A stretch of DNA of 64,000 nucleotides from Nautilus pompilius (lineage: Eukaryota > Mollusca > Cephalopoda > Nautilida > Nautilidae), in contig JACATO010001572.1 in NCBI GenBank assembly GCA_018389105.1, positions 62,001 to 126,000 of the forward strand, written 5' to 3'. Position numbers and translations under genes: made by a program. Shown here one piece after another: positions 22,173 through 33,889 of this stretch. Below the pieces are notes generated by a model. It searched no databases. It was given only the letters and a program-made list of their open reading frames with translations, and had not been told where the DNA came from. The number at the start of each line of letters is the position of its first letter. Within the stretch, counting starts at the first letter, position 1.

Positions 22173-24200
22173 TGCGTGTGACAGGAACGCGGAGGATGTG
22201 GAAGGAAGGAAGGATGGCACTCTTTCACTCTTTGACTAAATTCCAAATTTATGCAGAATTATACGAACGCGTGAATCATTTTCCGAAGATAAAACACCGG
22301 TCTACGCTGTTCTAATTAGCTCGTTTTCATAAACAGGAAGGAAAAAAAAGTGTAGATTCTAAATGTCATGTAAATGCTGTGTACAGATGGTTCTTTACGT
22401 CACTCATTAAAGACGACCTTTACACCGCCAGTTTAAAATGTCGAAGATTTTGTAGGTTTACCTTACAGACTGAAGAGCTGGCGACGGTGAGTGGGTTGTG
22501 ATGCTCTTCTATGACTTGGAGAAAACGAGAGCAGACACAGCGCCGGTAAACTTCCCCGGTACCATTGTCGACAAAAGTAGATGGCCGCTCGGAAACGCAG
22601 CAGAACGTAAGAAAAACGCTCGCATCCTCGTAGGCGAAACGTCCTCGTCATAGCGCCAGGGCGAGCAGGGAGCGCCTTTAAAATATAGTTGAAGACATCA
22701 CCGTACTGACTTGAGCATCGTGAGCTTGGTGGGTGCGTATATTGTGTGCTGCTGGTAAATAACTGTCCTCAAAGTTGTTTTCTACTTGTTACAATCACCA
22801 CTTGCATTACGCATAGAGCGATATTTCCGATAGTAAACGATCTGGTCCAGGGTTTCCTCCCGCACAATTTGCAAGTCTGGATGTATTCAGTCGAATTTAG
22901 TAGTCAATCGATATGTATATCAGATGCTCTACCTCACGCGCGTCCGCTCTGTAAGGACTGTGGATCACGAATATATGCAGGACACCTGCCAATATTCGTG
23001 TTGCACTAGCCTAGGTGTCGTCCTTTATTCACATTTTTCATCAATGCAATGAATTCTCCTCGGCTGAGTGGTTGATGATGCAACGATTGAAAAGGACTAT
23101 TTATTGCCGGTTGCCGCGAACTCGATGGACAAGAGCCTTCCTGTGAGTGCACAGTCACGGGTCCAGGACCGTTCGTGTGCCGTGGAAAGGACCTTCTTTT
23201 CTAAATAGACCAATTATCACCAAGGAACAGCGAGAGACCAGCAGCTCTGCGGACCGACTGGTTTATGGGTATACAGCTGCCTGACCTAGAGTAAATGGGG
23301 GAAATGTCTTGGGTACCGTGGGATTTTGGCATCACACTTTCCAGGAAAATGAATATCATAGCGGTTCATTTGATAGCGGCGACGATGGCTGTAGACTCCA
23401 ATCACAGACATGCTGGGGGGTGGTGGTGGTGGGGTGGTTTGCTGATTGGAGCTCAAACAATTACGGAATGAATTTGCATATCTGGAAGATACGTTACTAC
23501 AGACTTACCACGATTGAGATGAAACCCAAAACCAGCGCAAGACGAGTTAAACACCAGGAATTCTTGGACCCGGCGACGCGGACCGAATAACGCCTCGCAC
23601 TAATCTATAGAAAGCTTAGCATGTTCTATAAGCAACAGCAGCGGGAGCTGTTCGTTCTCAAAGTCGCGCCGAAGGCCTGGCCGCTGTGTCCCCCTGACCA
23701 CATCTGACTGTCGCGCCCGACCTAGACCTTGGCGTGACGTCATCGCGGGGTGGACCGAGCTTATCCTTCTCTATCGAACCTTTCGACAAGCATCTGCAAT
23801 CTAAATTACGGGAGTCTAATGCGGTAATGTTTTCGGTTTGTTCCGACTTGCTGGAACCCGTACGGCCAGCAGATCCAACAAATGGATTCGATCCATTAAG
23901 TAAGACGTGCTCCAAAGTTAGGTTTAAGCGAAATAACCATAAAAACTGAACTATCATTGCAGGGTGAATGTCCCCTCACTCTATGGTTGAAAGATGCCGG
24001 ATGCTCACTCAGTCACTCACACAAACAAACACAAGAGGGCGCTAATGACAAAGACCGGAAAATAAGGGGGATCCCGAGCAAGTGGAATATATCTGGCCGA
24101 ACTATCCCCCCGTGACGTGCAGTGAATCAAGATCGGTTGCCGGCCTGGAATAGCCATAAACTTTCTAATCTTTTATGGAAGTGTTTACGGAGAAGCGGTC
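22173..24200. other. Unassigned spacer with a tRNA-like fragment
   Basis: No gene is recognised over 2 kb. CGGCTGAGTGGTTGATGATG near 23061 and GCCGCGAACTCGATGG near 23112 look like spaced A and B boxes of a decayed SINE. A donor-like GTG|GTAAGT lies on the minus strand near 23505, after about 20 open codons, without further support. An ACAAGAGGGCGCTA word lies near 24031. Confidence 0.3.
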
Positions 24201-24212
24201 ACGAGAATTGAG

Positions 24213-24434
24213 ATGTCGGCTCGCTGGCTGCCGGCAGATGGCGCTCCTATCTCGGGAGCTGAAGCGGATAGCGTAGGGTTCGGCTCTGTGAACGATAACC
24301 CGGTAGAAAGAAGTCTAATGAAACCCTCCAACGAGCCACGAGGCTGTGGGCGGTGTAAATTAGGAAGTTTAAACTATGGGGGGGGTATTGATTTGAAAGA
24401 TGGGGAAGGGTGGTGGTGGGATAGAGAAGAGTAA
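24213..24434 (+). CDS. Small ORF overlapping a CTCF-like site, doubtful
   Basis: A 73-codon frame starts at a good ATG: MSARWLPADGAPISGAEADS. It ends in a Gly- and Trp-rich tail produced by G-rich sequence. No family is recognised. The GC-rich composition alone lengthens open frames here, so the coding call is weak. Confidence 0.15.
   Translation: MSARWLPADGAPISGAEADSVGFGSVNDNPVERSLMKPSNEPRGCGRCKLGSLNYGGGIDLKDGEGWWWDREE
24231..24244 (+). promoter_or_regulatory. CTCF-like motif
   Basis: CCGGCAGATGGCGC matches the CTCF core consensus CCASYAGRKGGCRS at 13 of 14 positions. Two further 13/14 matches lie on the same strand in this window. Confidence 0.35.
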
Positions 24435-24439
24435 TAATT

Positions 24440-25179
24440 CCCGATTACGCGTGTCGACCCAGAGAGAGATTATTCTATTGACGCACGCGGAAGTTTAAAA
24501 TTAACGCTGATCTAAAAATTGGCATTTTTCTCATACACGGCTTTACAAGTCAGCTGTTTGTTGTCACTTTTTAATATAAAGGGAGGAAAAGAAAACATCA
24601 CAAAAAAAAAGTGGGGGGGACCTGGTTCTACTTTTTCATTTAAAAAAAAAGAAAGAGAGAGAGAAAGAAGAGCGGGCAGCGATCTATGACCAAATTACTG
24701 ATATCGAGCTTTCTTTTAGGTTGTGATTAGAAATGGCAAAAAAAGGCCTTAGATAGGAGCGTCCACGGGCTGCGTCATCTTCTGCAGGATCAAACTTTGG
24801 AACCTCAGCCCCTCGGTTAAATGTTCACACACACGAGCACCAGGCGATTGGTTACCAGATCTTTGATTTGGCATCGACAGCATGCATAACGGCCTTGGCC
24901 ATAAACCCCTAGTTATTAACTGGGGAATTTTGATTACAGCGACGTCTCTTTATCGTGATTTCTCTTCTCTCGCCTTGTATTTTTTTCGAAAAAAGAAAAA
25001 AAAAACAAAAGTTTCAGTTTTATTTACAAAAGGCAGTGTTCGATACCCTGTAAATTCATCCTTTATTACACCCCAGGCAGCTTCTGCCAGAGGCTTTTTT
25101 TAGGCTTTTCGTTTTTATAAATCTAGGTTTGGAATTAAATTGCACAAAACCTGTCGGATAAGGCTAAGACTATTCAGCA
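24440..25179. other. AT-rich spacer
   Basis: Homopolymer A and T runs and short frames only. No gene is recognised. Confidence 0.45.
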
Positions 25180-25244
25180 GGCGGAGGGGAGCAGGAAGAA
25201 GAGAAAAGGGAAAAGAAAGGGGAGGCGAGAGATAGAGAGAGAGC

Positions 25245-25286
<42 letters not shown>

Positions 25287-26175
25287 AGCAGAAAGAGCGC
25301 TAGAGAGAGAGAGAGAGAGAGAGAGAAGCGAGAAGAGAGATAGAAAGAGCGAGAGAGAGAGATCAGAGCGAGAGAGAGAGAGAGAGAGAGAGCGAAGAAA
25401 GAAGAGAGAGAAAGAGAGAGAGAGAGAGAGGGAGAGCGAGATAGAGCGATGAGAGAGAGAGAGAGGAAAGAGAGAAGAGAGAGAGAGAAAGAGCGAGAGA
25501 AAGAGCGAGAGAGATGGAGAGAGACGGAGAGAGAAGAAAGAGCGAGAGGAAGCGAAGAGAGAGGGCGAGAGCGCGAGAGAGAGAAAGAGAGAGAGCGATA
25601 GAGCGATCGAGAGAGAGAGAAAAGAGAAAGCAGCGAGAGAGAGAGAGAGAGCCAGAGAGAGCTATCGAGGAAAGCAAAGAGAGAGCGAGAGAGAGGACTC
25701 CAGCGGTAAGGAGAGAGTAGAGAGAGCAGGCAGAGAGGAGGAGAGAGAGAGAGCCGCGAGCGAGCGAGGCAGGCGCGAAACATCGAGAGAGAAACGAGAG
25801 AGAGAGAGCGAGAGAGCGCGAGAGCGCGAGAGAGCTCCAGAGCGTAGCAAAGAGAGAGCGCGAGCGCAAGAGAGCTCTAGATGCGTAATCGATCGATCGA
25901 GCTAGAAATCAAAGCTATAAAGCGCGCGAGCGTCGAGAGCTCGGAGAGATCGATATCGAGAGAGCACAGCGATCTAAAGGCGTCGCGCGCGAGCGCAAGG
26001 AGCGGAGATCCAAGCTCTCGCGAGCTAGAGCGAGGCGCTCTCTAGAGCGAGCTCTCCTCTCGATCTTATCTCTCTCCATCTCTCTCTCTCTCTCTCTCCA
26101 TTCTCCATCTCTTCTCCACTCGTCCCTCCCCCCCTCTCTCTCTTCTCTCCTCTCTCTCTCTCCCCTCTCCCCCCC
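25180..26175. repeat. 1-kb low-complexity GA block with GATC/GAGC core and CT end
   Basis: From about 25180 to 25870 one strand is almost pure purine (GAGA with scattered GAGC and GCGAGA). From 25870 to 26050 the sequence uses few words (GATC, GAGC, GCGC, CTCTAG), many of them palindromic. From 26060 to 26175 it switches to CT repeats. The GA and CT ends are complementary and could fold back. The 168- and 222-codon frames on the minus strand are Ser-Leu-Arg artefacts. Confidence 0.93.
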
Positions 26176-27000
26176 CCTGGTTTCCCCCGTTAGTTCGTTC
26201 AAACTACACTTTTTTAAAATTAAAAAAAATTAGAAATTATCTCGATTATATATAAAAATAAGCAAAATTCGATCTCCTATGCTTTCAATTCCGCCAGTGG
26301 AAGTTTATATAGCCTAGTTTGGTGCAACCAGTGACGAATGCCTTACAGTAGCTACAATTAGTGGAAAGACGGCTCTGTTGTAGGTTTAGTTAGATCCGGA
26401 TTTGCTCTGTACCAACAGCTGGGCAGAGTGCATCGTTTTGATCTGTACTGGAGTACTATCTTAACTTAACCCTGGCCCAGATTCTGAAGAGCTTACTCTC
26501 ATAAGATGGAGGGGGACCCTTTGGGTGCCGCGGTTCGGCTGTGTAAGAGTAACGGGCACTTGATATTAGATGAATTTATTTTTTTTAAAAAAAATACTTG
26601 CGGCTCCTCGGCGACAGGAGTTGTGAGGGGCTCCCCGAGGCCGCTACTTCGGGGCTCGAGTGTCCGAATTTCGCGTATTGATGTCGATGTCTGTTCGCTT
26701 AACGTTTGTATTTATATATATATATATATATATTTATGCAGCGCTACGGCGAGAGGAGAGAAGCATAGACAGGTACGCTAATGACGAATATGAACGGCTG
26801 TGTACTCGGTCGGCACCCTGGTGACATTTGACGGGAAGTAGGACGTCAGTGGCGTCGCCAGATGGGCGAGAACTCAAACAGTCTTCGGTGTATGACGTCA
26901 CCGTCGAGTTTTCTCCTGTGAGAGAGAGAGAAAAGGAAGCCCCCGTACCTGCGTCGGGGTTACCGAGTTAGAAGTAAGGTGTTTCTCTTCGTTTAAGGAA
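26176..27000. other. Spacer with a (TA)n run
   Basis: Contains a (TA)n microsatellite at about 26714-26734 and a GA run near 26922. An open frame from ATG 26506 has no recognised family. Confidence 0.4.
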
Positions 27001-27720
27001 TGTGGGTGTTGGGAGGGTAACTGCAAATCTCATTACGTTTAAGGGCCAAAAAGATAGTCATCGCATCCGGACAAGACCGGGTCCGGCCATCTTGGCCGCC
27101 GACCGGACATCCGGCTCGAGGCTGTTCCGGACTCCTCCCTCCCTCCCCCAGTTTCTGCCTAAATGTACGACGCGAATAATCCGCGCGATCGTGGAAATAT
27201 GTTAGGTACGCGCACCTGCCTGACATTAGATTCCAGTAAGCATATAGCAGACAGCAGAAGTCCAAATAGCCATTAGATCTTTTTTTTTAAAGAACCCCCC
27301 CCCAATATATGGAGGGCACCACTATCCGCCGTGCTTGTCGGATTCCCTTCTTCTCTCCACCAAACCTTCCGGTTCAACCCGGTGTGCTTTTCCGCGATAA
27401 CATCTACTCTCACTTTGGGCAGCTTTACCCTCAATCATCCCCGTCCTTAATCAGAAACTTAGTGGAATTTTTCAAACTTCAAATTGCTTCCGTTTTTTTT
27501 TTTTTTTATTATTTGCACTGATATGGTTTTAAATATATTTACTACGAGAGAGAGCGGGACCGATATTCGACTCTCCGGCTCTCCTTTATCTTCTATAAAA
27601 CGCCCCCTTTACCGGCCCACATCTCTGGACTGGGTTCGAGCGCCCACAGCCGTGGACAAAGGCTTTTTGCATCACCCGAAGACGTTTACCCGACTTACCT
27701 TCTCCGGATGATGCTCAGGT
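27001..27720 (+). other. GC-rich segment ending in a consensus splice donor
   Basis: A CpG-rich patch near 27050-27190 is followed by mixed DNA. At 27718 the plus strand has CTCAG|GTAAGTCG, a perfect donor. An open frame from about 27526 reads into it, ending in SPEDVYPTYLLRMML; its only ATGs (ATGATG) sit just before the donor. A minus-strand donor, GAGAAG|GTAAGTCG, overlaps in the opposite direction near 27695-27705. One of these could mark a 5' exon, but they may be coincidental. Confidence 0.2.
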
Positions 27721-28930
27721 AAGTCGACGCCGGACGCACCCCGTGACTGCTTCCGATCGACTCACCCTCGTCCTGATCCGGACTTCTCGAAAGACATCTA
27801 ATTTAGTAAAATGCAAGAATGTAACATTTTTTCCAAATGTTTGGTCCTCATCCCCCCCTTCCTCCATTAAGTACGTGGAAAACTACAAATCTGTTGTGGA
27901 TTAATTCTGTAATTAGCAATTTATATACATTGGTTTTATCACACAAAATGATAACGGCCCAAAGGATGCATATGACTCTGCAAGATAAAGTAGGAAAAAC
28001 GTAGATATGATGGAGTGGCCGGCCGAAAAGCTGACATGAGCATTGCTGGGATACTTTTGGGGGAAGGTGAATGAACCGTCAGTCAGGGAGTCAAAAGAAC
28101 CGGAACAGAAGTCAGCGAATTAAGAGACAATCGAGAGATATTTCGCTCATCTACCGCATCGGTATTATCAGGGTGAAAGAAACACTTAAAACGCTGCTAA
28201 CTAGGGGTTACTCTTAAAAGTGAGATTAGTTGTGACTATTGACTGACAGTGTCTACTTGCCTGTATGTCTATGGACAGAATTTAATAAACACAGAAATAT
28301 CCAAAAAAATGTGAAAAAACTTAGGTAAAGAAATAGCGATCTGAGCCGTTCTTCCTGTGTGTTTCCGCCGTTCTAATGGACTAAAAGGGTCAAAGACGAG
28401 GTCGCAAAGATGTTACATTTCCATCTATTTCACCTGTTTATTTGCCCTATACACATTTATTCTATTATCCTCGTATCCTCTACCACTATTATTTATTTAT
28501 ATTTCTACCGTTATTACATAAAATAGCGTAGGTGTTTAGTCAGTTGGAGGACACTTTGTCGGAGCCTAGTATTCCACCGCAACTTTTATTATGTACCAAA
28601 CTAACTATCGATTTTACTGGATTCGTCTCGTGGATCGGCTGAGCTACTTCCCGCTTTTGACTGACGGTAAACCGCAATTAGCGGATTATAGTCGCGACTG
28701 TGCCGATCGCTAAACGCTTCCTTTTCACAGCCTGGACCCCTTTACCCGCTCGGCCGAGGGGGACAAAAGATAGATGAGAGAGAGAGAGAGAGAGAGACGA
28801 CCGTAAAACAGGTGCGAGCACAACATCGTCGTCCCTCGGCTCTTTCGTTAGTCAGAACACTTCTGCCCTAGCCCCGTCCACGACTGGACTGGAACTGGTC
28901 CAACAGCCAGATAGATACCACAAGCCACTG
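27721..28930. other. Unassigned spacer
   Basis: Unique DNA with a short GA run at about 28773-28798. GGATCGGCTGAGCTAC near 28634 is A-box-like. No gene is recognised. Confidence 0.4.
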
Positions 28931-28949
28931 TTGTTTCGTCATTTTCTTT

Positions 28950-28968
28950 TCTCTCTCTCTCTCTCTCT

Positions 28969-29061
<93 letters not shown>
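28950..29061. repeat. (CT)n microsatellite
   Basis: CT dinucleotides with CCATCT and CCT interruptions. Confidence 0.95.
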
Positions 29062-29064
<3 letters not shown>

Positions 29065-29640
29065 TTTCTGGACTACCCTTCCCCGCACCCCCACTGCCTG
29101 GTCTTTCTTCCTTTCATTCTTTTCTTTTCAAATATCTGTGAACATTCACTTCCGCTCGAACAGGTATTTCAGAATTGCTCCCACCTCCATTCATCCCCGT
29201 ATTCATTCGCCGCTTTTACTTTCGCTAGAAACCGAGTCACATCCTTTGTGTGGCGCCCGTTTCCATTCCCACCAGCCTTTCACTCTGCCTCCGTTTGTAA
29301 GCGTACCAACGAATTTTATAGTCCGAACATCTGGCCCCGACCGACTGACGTGGACACCACCACCGCTAGCCTTTCCTCAGATCCGACAGAAACAGCTCAC
29401 AGACCCCCTTTACCTTCTAGCGGCAACCACTCGCCGCGTGATAACTTTCCTCTCTCTCTCTCTTTTTTTTTAAAAGAGAAAAAAAAAAATTTCAAACTCG
29501 TTCCCAGAAACGATAAAACTTCAGGATATTTTAACCCTTGTTTTTTACCGGCTTCCGCATCTCGGGTCACGCGAAGACGGCCTATGATCGATGGAAAGTT
29601 GATCCTACTTCGCTGCAGTTTCTAATTAAATATTTGCTAC
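29062..29640 (+). other. Pyrimidine-biased segment with long open frames
   Basis: Two overlapping plus-strand frames stay open for well over 100 codons here. One continues from the CT repeat; the other contains RTNEFYSPNIWPRPTDV. The strand is C- and T-rich, which removes stop codons by composition, and neither frame has an ATG start. I therefore regard them as probably non-coding. Confidence 0.2.
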
Positions 29641-30030
29641 TGCGATACAATTTAAACAACAACAACAACAAAAGGGAGGGTTAATTGTTTTGAAAGTTTG
29701 CAGGGAAGCAAAGGTTTTGCTGCTACCTACGGTTGCCAACCGTGATTACAATCTGCCTAAAGATCCCCGATATATATATATATATCCCTGCTGCTGATGG
29801 GGGGGGGGTTCTTGAGATGAGTTCTGCATGTGACGTAATAACGTCAATAAGGGGGACGTACTACGTACGTCGTCAGTTAAGGTCACTCACCCGCACTCCC
29901 CGACGTCCGTCTAAAAATACCGGCGAGCACGTGACTCCACCCCACCATTAGTCATCTGTTGTCTGTAGATGTAGCGGGGAGTAACAGATGCGGCGGCGCA
30001 CTCAGTCAAGTCAGTCAGTCCATCCAGTGC
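29641..30030. other. Spacer
   Basis: Contains short (AAC)n (about 29656-29671) and (TA)n (about 29770-29786) runs and a G-run. GACGTACTACGTACGTCGTC near 29854 is nearly palindromic. No gene is recognised. Confidence 0.4.
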
Positions 30031-30033
30031 AGT

Positions 30034-30142
30034 CCAGTCCCTACTAACAAGGTGATGGGAAACGTCCTACTTAGCCCTGTACTTTCTGTGGAGAGAGAAA
30101 AAAAAGTGGGACATTTTCCATCACCTTGTTAGTAGGGACTGG
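30034..30142. repeat. Long near-perfect inverted repeat (hairpin)
   Basis: The 34-base left arm (30034-30067, starting CCAGTCCCTACTAACAAGG) pairs with the right arm (30109-30142, ending CTTGTTAGTAGGGACTGG). In RNA there is one mismatch and one G-U wobble. The loop is 41 bases. Pairing does not extend beyond the arms, and a short TA repeat follows directly. The size fits a precursor microRNA or small-RNA hairpin, or the core of a tiny foldback transposon. Confidence 0.85.
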
Positions 30143-30149
30143 ATATATA

Positions 30150-31100
30150 TATCTCCTTACCAGTAAAATTCCGTTCTTATCTTCAGATATAATCTTTGGC
30201 CACCACCTTGGAACTACTACAACCGTATCAAGTTTATAATCTGGATTCCTGTCCATGACGTTTTTTGGTGAGTCGCCATTTCGAGTAACTTAAATTCTGA
30301 GTTATCTCCCTTGTATTTCCAGAAATTCAGTCATACACGGATCATTAACAAAACTGGATCCTTTACAATACTTTCGGTTAACCCCGCCAAAAAAAGCAGA
30401 AGCCAATGTTAGGCTTTTAGCTATTAATTCTCGTTTGCCATCGGTTTTTCCGACATGCCTGACACTCTTGTTGTTTTACCGGCTAAAAGACTCTATTTCG
30501 CGATGGAAAATTCGAAGTTTTAGGACTCAAATTTGAAATCTCGGCAGCTCCTTTATTTTTTTATTGAAAACATTCCACGCCAAATGTTGCACAATCTCCA
30601 GACGCTATCAGAGTTTCGCGGAAGCTGTGTGGTAGAACTGTGTTAGCAACAAACGCCAACAAAGGAACAACAAATTTATTGCAAACGCTGAAACATCTCG
30701 AACGCCATCTCAGAGAATGTCCGAAATACACCAAGACAGACAAATCTGCCGTGGGACAGAGGTGGCGCTGTTCTTATTACTGCTGAGGTGTTTTGTCATG
30801 GCACTGAATATTATTAAAAGACACACACACGCGCGCACTGGCGTTTATTTATTCGGAAATTCAAAGTCAAAGACTGGTTTGTAAACAAGTGTTCACTCAA
30901 TTGGCCTGTGTAGATTTCTCTGTAATTCTAATAACACTATTCTTTTTTCATCTTTAACGACGAATTAATCAGGAATCACCAGCAGACTGTATGAGACACT
31001 TCGACTTCCAGTGAATATTTTGGTGATGTTGTAAAGGATTAGCAGACTGGTACGAATTCTTGACGTTTTGCACTATACGACGACGTGAAGTTTACTTATT
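30150..31100. other. AT-rich spacer
   Basis: No gene is recognised. An (AC)n run lies near 30822-30832. Confidence 0.45.
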
Positions 31101-31107
31101 ATTTCAG

Positions 31108-31203
31108 CCACCGTTCTGTGGCACTAAAACTGGACAACAACGATTCCTGAACACAGATTACGCTTCTGTAGCAACTGCGCATTCCGCTCCGTTGTTTACC
31201 TAG
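31108..31203 (+). CDS. Candidate terminal coding exon
   Basis: CTTATTATTTCAG before 31108 is a plausible splice acceptor. The frame that opens directly after it runs 31 codons, starting PPFCGTKTGQQRFLNTDY, to a TAG at 31201. No family is recognised and no AATAAA signal was found downstream. Open frames of this length are common by chance, so the support is thin. Confidence 0.15.
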   Translation, partial: PPFCGTKTGQQRFLNTDYASVATAHSAPLFT

Positions 31204-33660
31204 ACGCGATACATTCTAATAATATCGCTATCTTCTCATCCTCGGGTACTGTTGTAAGGTAGTCTTTTAAAACCTTGCATGTAGGGCAGTTCTTTTGATT
31301 GGTAATTTGATCTGGTACTATTCAGGACGGCAGACAGCTTGCTGTGGCTGAGGGACTGAGTTCTATTCCTACTGGAGACCAACATAGTCTGGTGAATCTC
31401 CCCTAGCAAGCTTCTCCTTCTTGCCGTTCTGTGCCACTCCATCGGCTTGAGTCCTCTCGGCACTCGATTTCCTCCTGAGCTAAACACAGGACGGAATTGC
31501 CATTTTCTGTGGCAGGCGCCCACCTTGCTCAGGAATAGCCACGGTCGTAACTATGGTACATCAGATATGTCTGCAAATGTAAACAACGATGTTTGAGGAA
31601 GTTTACTCTTTAAAAAGCTTTATTTAAAAAAGGACAACTTTAAAATGCTGATTTTAAATATGTATATTTGAAGATAAATCATTTTAGGAAAAATTGGAAG
31701 TAAGAACTCAACCAAAAGTTTTAAAACAAAGATGAATTCTTTAAAAAAATAAAGGTTAAGACAGCAGTGGAGGACACAAAGGAAAAGAACCCGGAACACA
31801 TCAATGAAATGCAAAATTTAACAGCTGTATTCAGAAATAGAATCTACTAAAAAAACAAGAAAAGTTTGTTGTTGTTTTTTACTGTTTACCTATTCCTAAT
31901 AAACGATAGATTTTAAAAAATCTTTTATTCATAAAATGTTTATTAAATATATATAGCTTTCGCATGTTTATTTAGATGAGCTGATGTCTATTTTTACTGC
32001 TCGGAGTACGGGGAGAGTTAGAACAAAGACACCGGGGTCTCGCCTCTTCGCGTGAGTTCGTCTCGCGTGGCGCTGAGAGCTTTTCAATACATCACAAATC
32101 TCTAGAAGATATCTACAGCGAGAACCTGCTAGATTAACTCTCATTCCTTACCCAGCCATCACACACACACTGGTGAAGAGCTACAGCCTTTCGCACTCTC
32201 GTCTCGAGCCGAGCCCAGCGAGAACGCTATTTACCGCGAGACATCATCTGCCCATAGTAAAGTTTTTTTTTTTTTTTGTTTGTTTTCGCTTAGGGACTCG
32301 AATTAGGCGGGTTCACGTGCCATGGTAGCGCGCTCGCTCGTCGCGGTTGCGGAGTCGACGGCTCCGGACTGTTTTTGGCTTCCATTAACTAGCTAGATTC
32401 TTCTTACTTCTGTCTGCCGGTTCGATTTGTGTGATACTGTGGTGGGGGGAGGAGAAGGGTTAATCGTGGGGGTTAGCACGTGCTTCTATCACAGATGTCC
32501 GTGAAATAACAGCAATGGCTTAGCAATGCCTCGAGTTCTAGTCACTAATCGCGATTATTTACCATCTACTGCCTGTTGTTTTACTCACCTACGTCTTTAA
32601 ACAATAACAACCCCCAAGCGTCCTCATGTTTGAGGCAAATATATTGTTCTACTTATTGACAGCCGCTCTTCAGCAGATAACCGCAGCACCGAAGTCCTTC
32701 TCCGAGGTTACCCGCACAGCCACCTACTAGCGGCCATCATGCTTGCTGTGCAGCAACGCCATGGGTAATTCCCTCGGATCGGATGCCGGCGGCCGATCCA
32801 AATGAGTGGCTGGCAGGTTAGGGACGCTGGGAAGCGATGTTCGGACTGTGGTTTTAGGCCGGTTAGGGTAAATATGAAACTTAAACTGAGGCGGAAGATC
32901 AGGCGAAGATGGTTCGCAAGAATCCGTTACATGTTTAATACAATGCCTTCCACAAAACATTCTACCCACTAAACGAACTTTGATCACCTTTCTGACGATA
33001 GACACAGACAGACAGATAGACATACGTACATAAGTTCGTCTAATGCTAGCGCCGGAGCCGCCATTTGTACATTGTTAGGAAGTCAGTCTGGAGCTCAAAT
33101 CCCCACCGGGCCATTTATCGGCCACTGCACCATAGCACAGCAGGCAGCCAAGGGGAAAGTCCCTAGAAGACCTCTCGCTTAAGTGTTTGTGGCAGGGGTA
33201 AACTTACTACACTTCTGTTACCGATAATTTCTCAACAACAGGGAATAACCAGTAAGCCACCTGATATGCTAACAAATTGTAAATGCCCGCAACCAGTCGG
33301 GGGTCTGTGCGCGGAGAATGCGCGCCCTTAATGTTACTGGCGACTTGGATGCTCTTTACACCGTGCAAACGCCACCTCTAAACGGCATTTACCCGACACC
33401 GGCTGTCTCCTACGTCTAACGTCAAACCATTCTACTCGATCTTCACCGGCTGGCAAGCGAAAGTAAAAGTCCGCCTCTACCTTGAATTTACGTGGCATTA
33501 CACGCGAAATCAAAACCCGATTAAACGTCACCTGCAAGTCGCTCTACAACAGGCCGGCGAGTCAGAACGGTTCTTCCTTAGCATCGTATACCTAAATAAT
33601 AATTTCTTTTTTCTTTCTATTTATAAGATATCGAGTTGGTAGTCGACTTTACCTCCAATT
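31204..33660. other. Unassigned spacer with tRNA-like fragments
   Basis: No gene is recognised over 2.4 kb. CTTGCTGTGGCTGAGGG followed by GAGTTCTATTCC near 31338-31375, and GAGCTCAAATCCCC near 33093, are tRNA-like box pairs or single boxes from decayed SINEs. AT-rich DNA fills 31600-31980. Confidence 0.3.
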
Positions 33661-33669
33661 GTCCACAAC

Positions 33670-33804
33670 TATATATATATATATCTCCCTTTTATTTCCT
33701 TTCAGTTAGTTGCGCCCTCAGTTCGTCAGAGCGCCCCGAGGAGATAAACTTTTCACGCTACGAGTACAAAAATACTTTGTTACCCTGGGTGTTCTGTCAA
33801 TGAG
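33670..33804 (+). promoter_or_regulatory. Promoter-like segment: TATA, initiator, start codon and donor
   Basis: A TATA run (33670-33684) lies about 20-34 bases ahead of TTTCAGTTAG, a good TCAGTT initiator with A at 33704. The first ATG after it that lies at an exon boundary is at 33800, directly before GAG|GTAAGT at 33805. This layout resembles a first exon with a short 5' untranslated region and a start codon split from the rest of the gene by an intron. TTTCCTTTCAG at 33695-33705 is equally a good splice acceptor, so an internal exon of 99 bp is the alternative; one of its frames stays open for 31 codons and then ends in TGA. Confidence 0.35.
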
Positions 33805-33889
33805 GTAAGTTATATCCTATTACACGCTTACCTACACAAGTTAAAAACAAATAAGGTGAAATTAAGTGCAGGGTGCAATGGTGGCGATG

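Noticed and set aside
21788..22246. ORF from a good ATG (CGCCATGG) running into Arg-Glu-rich sequence, with WSDS and VWRRE words like Tc1
   Set aside because: The unique part is only about 36 codons, the WSD...VWRR spacing is too short for a Tc1 transposase, and the rest is GA repeat.
20524..23570. GGAATTCTTGGACC words near 20530 and 23557 resembling a stretch of 18S rRNA
   Set aside because: The similarity covers only about 15-30 bases and the flanks do not continue as rRNA. It is likely coincidental.
25115..25869. Open frames of 168 and 222 codons on the minus strand, Ser/Leu/Arg-rich
   Set aside because: They lie wholly in a GA/CT low-complexity block, which contains few stop codons in several frames. 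The protein is a repeat translation.
28931..29473. 180-codon plus-strand open frame
   Set aside because: The first third is CT repeat and the rest is C/T-biased sequence, where stops are rare. There is no ATG at a sensible start and no family.
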